This document shows positions 1-5,260 of a stretch of 8,177 nt of DNA, piece after piece (position 1 is the stretch's first letter; the number at the start of each line of letters is the position of its first letter). Made by a program: the position numbers and the translations under genes. This DNA comes from an uncultured Hungatella sp. (GTDB lineage: Bacteria > Bacillota > Clostridia > Lachnospirales > Lachnospiraceae): assembly GCA_910585645.1 (NCBI GenBank), contig CAJUFP010000163.1:1-8177 (forward strand), given 5' to 3'. The notes beneath the pieces were generated by a model. The model was not told the origin of the DNA and ran no database searches. It saw nothing but the letters and a program-made list of their open reading frames with translations.

Positions 1-13
1 GAGCTCAAGTACA

Positions 14-38
14 TATGATAATATTTGCACAAATATTT
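14..38. promoter_or_regulatory. 18-bp palindrome beside a possible -10, upstream of rqcH
   Basis: Bases 20-37 form a perfect inverted repeat, AATATTTG-CA-CAAATATT, with 8-bp arms and a 2-bp centre. It directly abuts TATGAT (14-19), a 5/6 match to a sigma-A -10 box; the matching -35 would lie outside the window. A palindrome of this size at a start site is a typical repressor operator, but AT-rich DNA also produces such repeats by chance. No regulator can be named. An alternative, weaker promoter (TTGCAC at 25-30, TACTAG at 50-55, 19-bp spacer) overlaps the palindrome. Confidence 0.3.
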
Positions 39-62
39 CAAGGACAGACTACTAGCGGGTTA

Positions 63-109
63 GAAACCTAATGAAACTAATGAAACTTAATGAACCTAAT
101 GAAACTCAA
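63..109 (+). repeat. Five short tandem repeats (GAAACYTAAT-like) in the rqcH leader
   Basis: Five degenerate units of alternating 9 and 10 bp run head to tail: GAAACCTAAT (63-72), GAAACTAAT (73-81), GAAACTTAAT (82-91), GAACCTAAT (92-100) and GAAACTCAA (101-109). The block ends 22 bp before the rqcH ribosome site. An open frame of 16 codons (ATG 71 to TAA 121) lies across it but has no ribosome-binding site. Repeat slippage, a repeated protein-binding site or an unstructured leader are all possible. Confidence 0.6.
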
Positions 110-144
110 CACGCGCCTTAATAAAGAAAGAAGGAATCACTGCC

Positions 145-1887
145 ATGGCATTTGATGGGATTGTTATCGCGAACCTGACAAGAGACCTGAAAACAAAGCT
201 GGAAGGCGGCAAGATCAACAAGATCGCGCAGCCGGAAAAAGACGAACTCTTATTCACCATAAAAAACAACCGGGAGAACCTGCGGCTTCTCATATCCGCC
301 AGCGCCAGCCTTCCCCTGATCTATCTCACGGAAAAAAACAAGACCAGCCCTCTCACTGCCCCAAACTTCTGTATGCTGCTGCGCAAGCACATCGGCACAG
401 GGCGGATCCTGAAAGTAAGCCAGCCGGGTCTTGAGCGGATCATCGAATTTGAGATCGAACACCTGGACGATCTGGGGGATTTGCGCCGCAAGCGGCTGAT
501 CGTGGAGCTTATGGGCAAACACAGCAATATCATTTTCTGCAAAGAGGACGGCACCATTTTAGACAGCATCAAACATGTGTCCTCCCAGATGAGCTCCGTG
601 CGGGAGGTGCTGCCGGGAAGGGAATACTTTATCCCCCAGACCACTGAAAAAGGAAACCCTCTGGGGCTTCCTCTTGAAGAATTTATCCGGCTTGTGGGCC
701 AGACGCCGGCCCCTGTGAGAAAAGCGCTGTACTTAAAACTTACGGGCATAAGCCCTGTTATGGGGGAGGAACTGTGCCATCTGGCCTCCATTGACGGCGA
801 CCGCTCTGCCAATGAGCTGTCAGAAGCTGAGCTGACCCACCTGCACCGCACCCTCACTCTGATGATGGAGGATGTTCAGGCAGGGAAATTTTCTCCGGCC
901 ATTGTGTACCGCCGGGGAGAGCCGGTAGAATTTGCCTCCCTGCCCCTTACCTGCTTTGAAGGCGCAGAGTACGAAGCCCGGCCCTTTCAGAACATCAGCC
1001 TGCTTTTAGAACAATTTTACGCGGAGAAAAACACCCTGACCCGCATCCGCCAGAAATCCGCGGACCTGCGGCGCGTGGTTCAGACGGCCCTGGAGAGGAA
1101 TTACAAGAAATATGACCTGCAGGTCAAGCAGCTGAAAGATACCGAAAAGCGGGACAAGTACAAAGTCTACGGGGAACTTCTAAATACTTACGGCTACGAG
1201 CTTGCGGGAGGGGAAAAACAGCTTACCTGCCATAACTACTACACCGGCCAGGAGATCTCCATCCCTCTGGACCCACAGCTGACTGCCCGGGAAAACTCCC
1301 AGAAGTTTTTCGACAAATACAACAAGCTGAAGCGGACCTTTGAGGCCCTGACAGACCTGACTCTGGAGATCAAGGGAGAGATCGACCATTTAGAGTCCAT
1401 CAGCACATCCCTGGACATTGCCCTGGACGAGGAGGATCTGGTCCAGATCAAGGAGGAGCTGACGGAATACGGGTACATCAAGCGCCATTACGGAAAGGGG
1501 AAAAAGCCCAGGATCACCAGTCGGCCGTTCCACTACCTTTCCTCCGACGGCTTTCACATCTATGTGGGAAAAAACAATTATCAGAATGAAGAGCTGACCT
1601 TTAAAATGGCTACTGGCAATGACTGGTGGTTCCACGCCAAGGGCATACCCGGCTCCCATGTGATCGTAAAATGCGATGGAAAAGAACTTTCTGACAAAAC
1701 CTTTGAGGAGGCGGGGGCGCTGGCCGCCTACTATTCCAAAGGCCGGGACAACGACAAAGTGGAGATTGACTATATCCAGAAAAAGCATGTAAAAAAAGCG
1801 GCAGGGGGAGCGCCGGGATTTGTGATCTACCACACCAACTACTCCCTGCTTGCCAAACCCGGCACACTCCCCTGCCAGGCAGATTGA
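145..1887 (+). CDS. rqcH: RqcH, ribosome quality control factor (NFACT / Rqc2-NEMF family)
   Basis: RqcH binds 50S subunits carrying an obstructed peptidyl-tRNA and recruits tRNA-Ala to add C-terminal alanine tails that mark the stalled chain for degradation. Older annotations call the family FbpA or fibronectin-binding protein. The 580 residues fit the family (570 in Bacillus subtilis as I recall it). The NFACT-N domain starts at residue 2 (AFDGIVIANL) and includes FCMLLRKHI (75-83) and ELMGKHSNIIF (121-131). A charged helical middle region spans about 290-440, and the C-terminal NFACT-R domain (about 462-562) has YVGKNNYQNE and WWFHAKGIPGSHV. The B. subtilis Asp97-Arg98 pair needed for tRNA binding is Glu97-Arg98 here (GLERII). 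The ATG at 145 is chosen for AAGGA at 131-135, nine bases upstream. The last residues (about 571-580) do not resemble relatives I remember. It ends 13 bp from the convergent kinase stop codon. Confidence 0.95.
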   Translation: MAFDGIVIANLTRDLKTKLEGGKINKIAQPEKDELLFTIKNNRENLRLLISASASLPLIYLTEKNKTSPLTAPNFCMLLRKHIGTGRILKVSQPGLERIIEFEIEHLDDLGDLRRKRLIVELMGKHSNIIFCKEDGTILDSIKHVSSQMSSVREVLPGREYFIPQTTEKGNPLGLPLEEFIRLVGQTPAPVRKALYLKLTGISPVMGEELCHLASIDGDRSANELSEAELTHLHRTLTLMMEDVQAGKFSPAIVYRRGEPVEFASLPLTCFEGAEYEARPFQNISLLLEQFYAEKNTLTRIRQKSADLRRVVQTALERNYKKYDLQVKQLKDTEKRDKYKVYGELLNTYGYELAGGEKQLTCHNYYTGQEISIPLDPQLTARENSQKFFDKYNKLKRTFEALTDLTLEIKGEIDHLESISTSLDIALDEEDLVQIKEELTEYGYIKRHYGKGKKPRITSRPFHYLSSDGFHIYVGKNNYQNEELTFKMATGNDWWFHAKGIPGSHVIVKCDGKELSDKTFEEAGALAAYYSKGRDNDKVEIDYIQKKHVKKAAGGAPGFVIYHTNYSLLAKPGTLPCQAD

Positions 1888-1888
1888 G

Positions 1889-1909
1889 TCAGAGCTTAAA
1901 TCAGAGCTT
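1889..1909. repeat. 12-bp micro-duplication at the convergent gene junction
   Basis: TCAGAGCTT occurs at 1889-1897 and again at 1901-1909, with AAA between the copies, so the unit period is 12 bp. The second copy contains the stop codon of the leftward kinase gene and the first lies just beyond the rqcH stop. It looks like a small tandem duplication in the spacer; no function is evident. Confidence 0.6.
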
Positions 1910-3226
1910 CCTGTCCACTGTCCCGGCAGGGACGCGGGCAGGAATATTCAGCAGGATCCTGGTGACAAACTGTCCCTCTTCCATGGAAAAATCCGTCTCC
2001 CCATTGTAGAGGGAAACTGCTTTTATGATGCTGAACACCCCCAGGCCTCCTCCACGCTCTGACTGGGGCAGGCCTTTGTCAAAGACCACTGGCTTGCTGG
2101 TGTTGCTGCACTGGATGATCACCTTGTTCCCCTTCTGGGCTATAAAGATCTGGATATGCCGCTTTTTCTCACCGGAAGCAACGCACCCGTGGATGGCATT
2201 TTCGAACATATTGGCCAGGATAGCGATCCAGTCCACATCCCGGATGGCCAGCCCCTCTGACAGCCGCACATCCATAACGGTCTCAATATTCTGACTCTCC
2301 GCCTTCTTGGCGTAAACGGTCAAGATACTGTTGACGGCCCTGTTCTTGCACACGTCCTGCACTCTCCGGCTTTCCACGTCCTCGCCGTACTGGTCCAGAT
2401 AGGCCATCAGCTCCTCAAACTCCCCCTTCTGCACATATTCTTTGATGAGCAGCGTGTGATGCCGCGCGTCATGGCGGATCCTGGCAACCTCCATCTCCGA
2501 TTCCCGCATCAGCTCCATCTGCCGGTGGAGCAGCTGTTCATTGATCTCAAGCAACTCCTTTTCCGCCTGGTAATAGTGTTCATACCCCAGATGGATGTAG
2601 AGGTGGAGGATCGCGTACTGGAGAACCCCCACCAGAAACAGGATCATAAAAGCCCGCACCATATTGAAAATGGAAAATCCCTGGAGATTGGGCCAGTAGG
2701 CCATGACAGCCCCTGTCATCACGGACACGAACAAGGTGACAGCGCTGAACATGTCCATCTCTTCAATGAGAAAATCCACGCCGTTTAAAAATTGTCTCCG
2801 AAATTTTGTCCAGGTAAAAATAAGGATGACCACAAGACAGACAAGCCGCACCCCGATATCCACCCACAGATTCCCGTCAAACCACCAGCGTGCCACGTCC
2901 ACGCCGACAAATGTACCTACGGAGAAAAGATAAAATGCCAGAGCCATCTTGTACAGGGACAGGTAAATAGCGTCGCTGCTCATGAGCGTACAGAAAAGCC
3001 CAATGACCAGAAGGCTGGACAAAGCCGCAAATTTGACAAAGCTGACTGTCCACAGGGCATACCACAAGCTGTAAGCCCCAATAAGCGCTACGCCAAACGC
3101 GCCATAGCACCATACGGCCTTTTTCAGGGGAAGCCTGGGCCGATCCAGCATAAGAAAAAAAGACAACATCAGCACCACGCTGATGGAATTTCGAAACAGG
3201 GCAATCCAAAAGGAACCTCCCAGCAT
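1901..3226 (-). CDS. Membrane sensor histidine kinase, GHKL type (AgrC/VirS-like)
   Basis: A 441-residue sensor that should autophosphorylate and pass phosphate to the LytTR regulator encoded just upstream. The N-terminal half is membrane-embedded, with about six or seven hydrophobic segments (near 7-27, 37-58, 60-82, 88-110, 119-139, 158-178, 187-213). A charged linker helix (about 214-248) follows, then the H-box RIRHDARHH with His252 as probable phospho-acceptor, the N-box NMFENAIHG (339-347) and the glycine box GGGLGVFSI (392-400) of a HATPase_c_5-type ATP site. This layout is typical of peptide-sensing kinases, but no AgrB or AgrD-like gene is present, so the signal is unknown. The ATG at 3226 is chosen because AAGGAGG (3242-3236) sits nine bases upstream; an in-frame GTG at 3295 has no ribosome site. 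A candidate promoter and direct repeat lie in the gap before it. Confidence 0.9.
   Translation of the reverse strand: MLGGSFWIALFRNSISVVLMLSFFLMLDRPRLPLKKAVWCYGAFGVALIGAYSLWYALWTVSFVKFAALSSLLVIGLFCTLMSSDAIYLSLYKMALAFYLFSVGTFVGVDVARWWFDGNLWVDIGVRLVCLVVILIFTWTKFRRQFLNGVDFLIEEMDMFSAVTLFVSVMTGAVMAYWPNLQGFSIFNMVRAFMILFLVGVLQYAILHLYIHLGYEHYYQAEKELLEINEQLLHRQMELMRESEMEVARIRHDARHHTLLIKEYVQKGEFEELMAYLDQYGEDVESRRVQDVCKNRAVNSILTVYAKKAESQNIETVMDVRLSEGLAIRDVDWIAILANMFENAIHGCVASGEKKRHIQIFIAQKGNKVIIQCSNTSKPVVFDKGLPQSERGGGLGVFSIIKAVSLYNGETDFSMEEGQFVTRILLNIPARVPAGTVDRKL
1910..1942. terminator. Stem-loop at the rqcH/kinase junction (possible weak terminator)
   Basis: CCTGTCC (1910-1916) pairs with GGGCAGG (1936-1942) with one G-U pair, and inside it GTCCC (1920-1924) pairs perfectly with GGGAC (1929-1933) around a GGCA loop. 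It is the most stable structure near the two convergent stop codons, but it lies inside the last codons of the kinase gene and neither strand has a T-run after it. It may slow or end rqcH transcription by another mechanism, or be incidental to the coding sequence. Confidence 0.3.
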
Positions 3227-3235
3227 AGCGTTCAA

Positions 3236-3242
3236 CCTCCTT
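3236..3242 (-). promoter_or_regulatory. Ribosome-binding site fixing the kinase start
   Basis: On the minus strand AAGGAGG (3242-3236) stands nine bases before ATG 3226. It shows that the longer in-frame reading back to 3295 is not the protein start. Confidence 0.85.
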
Positions 3243-3265
3243 CTGCCATGAGCGTATTCAGATAT

Positions 3266-3294
3266 ACTATAGCATCTCTGCGGGGGAACTTCCA
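3266..3294 (-). promoter_or_regulatory. Candidate promoter for the sensor kinase
   Basis: Minus strand: TGGAAG (3294-3289, poor -35, 3/6) then 17 bases then TATAGT (3271-3266, 5/6 -10). Transcription would begin near 3259, about 33 bases before the kinase ATG. A weak -35 with a good -10 and a direct repeat immediately upstream is what an activator-dependent promoter looks like. It is inferred from pattern only. Confidence 0.45.
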
Positions 3295-3300
3295 CACCGT

Positions 3301-3330
3301 GGGATATTTCAGCTGTTTTTAGGGATATTT
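3301..3330 (-). promoter_or_regulatory. 9-bp direct repeat with 12-bp spacer: candidate LytTR operator
   Basis: AAATATCCC occurs twice on the minus strand, at 3330-3322 and 3309-3301, exact over nine bases and separated by 12 bp (21 bp start to start, two helical turns). LytTR regulators such as AgrA bind two 9-bp direct repeats 12-13 bp apart just upstream of the -35. Here the near copy ends six bases from the -35 candidate. The spacing fits well; the bases themselves do not match the published AgrA/VirR-type consensus. Confidence 0.45.
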
Positions 3331-3343
3331 TTTCGGATGCGCC

Positions 3344-4075
3344 CTATGTCCTTCCCTGCTGGAAATAATAGGCAAAATACAGCTTCTTAAATTCCGCCGC
3401 TTTATTTCTGGGAATATAGATGGCCCTGCCTCTGTCCATAAGGATCTCCTCCCGGTCCACGGAAATGATGTGGTCCATGTTCAGGATATAGGAGCGGCCG
3501 CATCTGCCAAACTGGGGATAATCCGCCAGAAGCTTCCATAGATTCTCCGTGGTCATACGAACTCTGCACTCCGCCCCTGCCAGGTACAGGATCTGATAGT
3601 TTTTCTGGGACTCGCAGTACAGGATATCGTCCGGACACAGCTGGCGCATGCCCCCGGCCACTTTTACAACAATCTGCCCCTTCCGCTCCTTCCGCATCCT
3701 GCTTATGGCTGAATCCATGGCGTGAAAAAAGCGGCCCTGGTCCAAAGGTTTTACCAGGTACTGGACGGCGTCCACCTCATAGGCGTAGAGGGCGTGGTCC
3801 CTGGATGTGGTCAGAAAGATAATGGGCACGCCGCACCCCATGCCCCGCATCTCTTTTGCCGCGTCCATGCCTGTTATTCCGGACATAAAGATATCCAGAA
3901 GGATCAGATCCGGCATGTACAGCTCCTCCCTGATCAGATCCACCATAGCTTCCCCGCTGGTAAAGCGGCGGACTCTGTATTTTTGCGTCTGTCTGGCATC
4001 CTGGTATCCGGCAAGATACGTCTCAATGCGGTCAAGCTCTTTCTCCTCATCATCACAAAGGGCTATCTGGTACAT
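3344..4075 (-). CDS. LytTR-family response regulator (AgrA/LytR-like)
   Basis: A 243-residue cytoplasmic DNA-binding regulator, partner of the kinase encoded 117 bp downstream on the same strand. The receiver domain (about 2-125) shows the acidic pair Asp8-Asp9 in ALCDDEE, phospho-acceptor Asp61 in LILLDIFM, switch Thr89 (FLTTS) and Lys109 (YLVKPLD). The LytTR DNA-binding domain (about 135-240) has DDILYCES, a TTENLWKLL helix and the signature FGRCGRSYILN (189-199). The start is ATG 4075 (MYQIALCDDE), where receiver homology begins; AGAGG (4091-4087) precedes it by 11 bases. An in-frame extension to 4135 adds only non-homologous residues, and its reach overlaps the promoter. The regulator coming before the kinase, with a sizeable gap between them, suggests separate control of the kinase. 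Targets are unknown apart from the possible site at 3301-3330. Confidence 0.93.
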   Translation of the reverse strand: MYQIALCDDEEKELDRIETYLAGYQDARQTQKYRVRRFTSGEAMVDLIREELYMPDLILLDIFMSGITGMDAAKEMRGMGCGVPIIFLTTSRDHALYAYEVDAVQYLVKPLDQGRFFHAMDSAISRMRKERKGQIVVKVAGGMRQLCPDDILYCESQKNYQILYLAGAECRVRMTTENLWKLLADYPQFGRCGRSYILNMDHIISVDREEILMDRGRAIYIPRNKAAEFKKLYFAYYFQQGRT

Positions 4076-4106
4076 TCTGTTCACATCCTCTGAAGGTTTT
4101 GAGATT

Positions 4107-4135
4107 ATTATAAAGATTTGAGGGGAAAAAAGCAA
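4107..4135 (-). promoter_or_regulatory. Sigma-A promoter of the response regulator
   Basis: Minus strand: TTGCTT (4135-4130), 17 bases, then a consensus TATAAT (4112-4107). Transcription would start near 4100, giving a leader of about 25 bases to ATG 4075. Two sequences resembling LytTR half sites lie close by: GCAGTTTAG (4156-4148) and TAAGTTGCT (4139-4131, overlapping the -35). They are 17 bp apart start to start rather than the usual 21-22, so they are suggestive only. Confidence 0.6.
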
Positions 4136-4165
4136 CTTAAAGATTCCCTAAACTGCTGCGCGGAT

Positions 4166-4191
4166 TAAGAAATTTTTTGTTTTGACGATAT
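4166..4191 (+). promoter_or_regulatory. Sigma-D-like promoter candidate for the helical protein
   Basis: TAAG (4166-4169), 15 bases, ACGATAT (4185-4191). This resembles the Bacillus sigma-D (FliA-type, motility regulon) consensus TAAA-N14-16-CCGATAT in 3 of 4 and 6 of 7 positions with normal spacing. A competing sigma-A reading is TTGACG (4182-4187) and TAGAAT (4203-4208), whose spacer of 15 bp is short. The region is AT-rich, so chance is a real alternative. Confidence 0.35.
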
Positions 4192-4243
4192 ATCATATAG
4201 ATTAGAATTTACAACGCTTTGTTCGGAAAAGGTTTATATGGAA

Positions 4244-4260
4244 AGGAGGCATACACCGTG
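4244..4260 (+). promoter_or_regulatory. Ribosome site selecting a GTG start
   Basis: AGGAGG at 4244-4249 stands eight bases before GTG 4258. An upstream in-frame ATG at 4219 has no ribosome site, and using it would place AGGAGG inside the gene, so GTG is taken as the start. Confidence 0.85.
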
Positions 4261-5181
4261 AGTATTATGATGGTTACTTCCATCAATTCCTATACGAAAA
4301 GTATGGCGATGAAGATGAAATGGCAGAAAAAGCAGACCAGTGGCGATTACACCGCAGACGGAAAGACGTCCATAGACGATAACACCAGAAGCAGGCTGGA
4401 GGAGATACGCGAGGCCCAGTCTGACGGCTCCAAACAGATGGCCGCCCAGATTGAACTGAAGATGATGTCCGGCAAGCGGCTCACTGCCCAGGAGATGGAG
4501 TATCTAAAGGAACATGACCCTGAGACCTACAAGAAAGCCAAGGCTGTGGAGATGGAGCGGGAGGCTTACGAGCGGGAACTGAAAAGCTGCAAGACCAAGG
4601 AGGAGGTGCAGCGGGTCAAGGCCGCCCACGCCGCGGCTGCTCTTGACCGGGTCAATGATATCAAGAACAACCCAAACATCCCCAGCGGCAAGAAGCTGGA
4701 ACTGATCAAGCAGGAGCACGCCAAGGCTTCGGCTCTGGATGATACCATGAGAGACTACACCAAAAGCGGCGAGTACCAGAAACTGCCCACAGAGGCGGAA
4801 AAACAGAAGGCGGAAAAGGAGCTGGAGGAAGCCAAAAAGGCCGAGATGGGGCTGGATACGGAGTCCGGAGACAAAGTCACCGAAGAAGAGTCCGACGCTC
4901 CACAGGAAGATCCGGACCAGGAGGGCGTTCCTACAGATGGCGCCTCCCACTCCCCGACAGACCCTGCCAACCTTCCGGAGGATGATTCTATCCGAAAAGT
5001 TCTTCTGGACGCGGAGGCAAAAGAGGCCAGAAAAGCCATAACCGAACACACCAAAACCAGGGCTCAGGCACAGGTGACGCCGGAGGCCCGAAAGGTGAGA
5101 CAGGCAAAAGCAAAAGCCGCCTACGCAGGGCAGCCTCACATGACGGACAGCGCTCCCCCTGTGATCGACGTTAAAAAATGA
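4258..5181 (+). CDS. Unrecognised highly charged helical protein, 307 residues
   Basis: Not assigned to a named family. There is no signal peptide and no membrane segment, so it is probably cytoplasmic. The N-terminus (1-28) is Ser/Met/Lys rich (SINSYTKSMAMKMKWQKK). Residues about 43-195 are dominated by Lys, Glu, Ala and Gln and should be almost wholly helical, possibly coiled coil, including MSGKRLTAQEMEYLKEHDP (70-88) and a stretch rich in EAYEREL and EEVQRVKAAH. Residues about 198-243 are an acidic Asp/Glu/Pro/Ser/Thr linker likely to be disordered, and a second helix (about 244-290) and a short tail follow. It has only one cysteine (Cys111). It is read divergently from the LytTR regulator and converges on serS, with a shared stem-loop beyond its stop. 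A sigma-D-like promoter upstream would place it with motility genes, but nothing in the protein itself proves that. Confidence 0.8.
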   Translation: MSIMMVTSINSYTKSMAMKMKWQKKQTSGDYTADGKTSIDDNTRSRLEEIREAQSDGSKQMAAQIELKMMSGKRLTAQEMEYLKEHDPETYKKAKAVEMEREAYERELKSCKTKEEVQRVKAAHAAAALDRVNDIKNNPNIPSGKKLELIKQEHAKASALDDTMRDYTKSGEYQKLPTEAEKQKAEKELEEAKKAEMGLDTESGDKVTEEESDAPQEDPDQEGVPTDGASHSPTDPANLPEDDSIRKVLLDAEAKEARKAITEHTKTRAQAQVTPEARKVRQAKAKAAYAGQPHMTDSAPPVIDVKK

Positions 5182-5201
5182 TCCTGCGGGGAATTGAACC
5201 T

Positions 5202-5248
5202 AAAAAGATTAAAAAGGACCGGAACAGGTACGCCTGCTCCGGTCCTTT
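5202..5248 (-). terminator. Rho-independent terminator of serS (may act both ways)
   Basis: AAAGGACCGGA (5213-5223) pairs perfectly with TCCGGTCCTTT (5238-5248). The stem continues, after one A-C mismatch, with CAGG (5225-5228) and CCTG (5233-5236) around a TACG loop. Read leftwards the stem is followed by TTTTT and then another T-run (bases 5215-5202), a strong terminator for serS. Read rightwards, only TTT and then GGGG follow, so it is weaker for the helical-protein gene. Confidence 0.88.
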
Positions 5249-5260
5249 GGGGTTTCGATC

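Noticed and set aside
1..6. GAGCTC at the extreme left as a biological site
   Set aside because: It is a six-base palindrome at the window edge and may be chance or a cloning boundary; nothing else supports a function.
71..121. 16-codon frame through the leader repeats before rqcH as a leader peptide
   Set aside because: There is no Shine-Dalgarno sequence in front of ATG 71 and the frame arises from the repeat unit itself.
2456..3322. Overlapping plus-strand frames across the kinase gene (2456-2788, 2703-2933, 2792-3322)
   Set aside because: They are antisense to a gene with clear H, N and G boxes, have no initiation signals and show His/Gln/Pro-rich composition typical of shadows.
3227..3343. 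Signal-peptide gene (AgrD-like) between regulator and kinase
   Set aside because: On the minus strand the ATGs in this gap open frames of only a few codons before a stop; no small ORF with a ribosome site exists.
4504..5139. 211-codon minus-strand frame opposite the helical protein
   Set aside because: It is a Leu/Phe/Gly-rich shadow of a Lys/Glu/Ala-rich gene on the other strand, with no ribosome site; the plus-strand reading has AGGAGG at its start.
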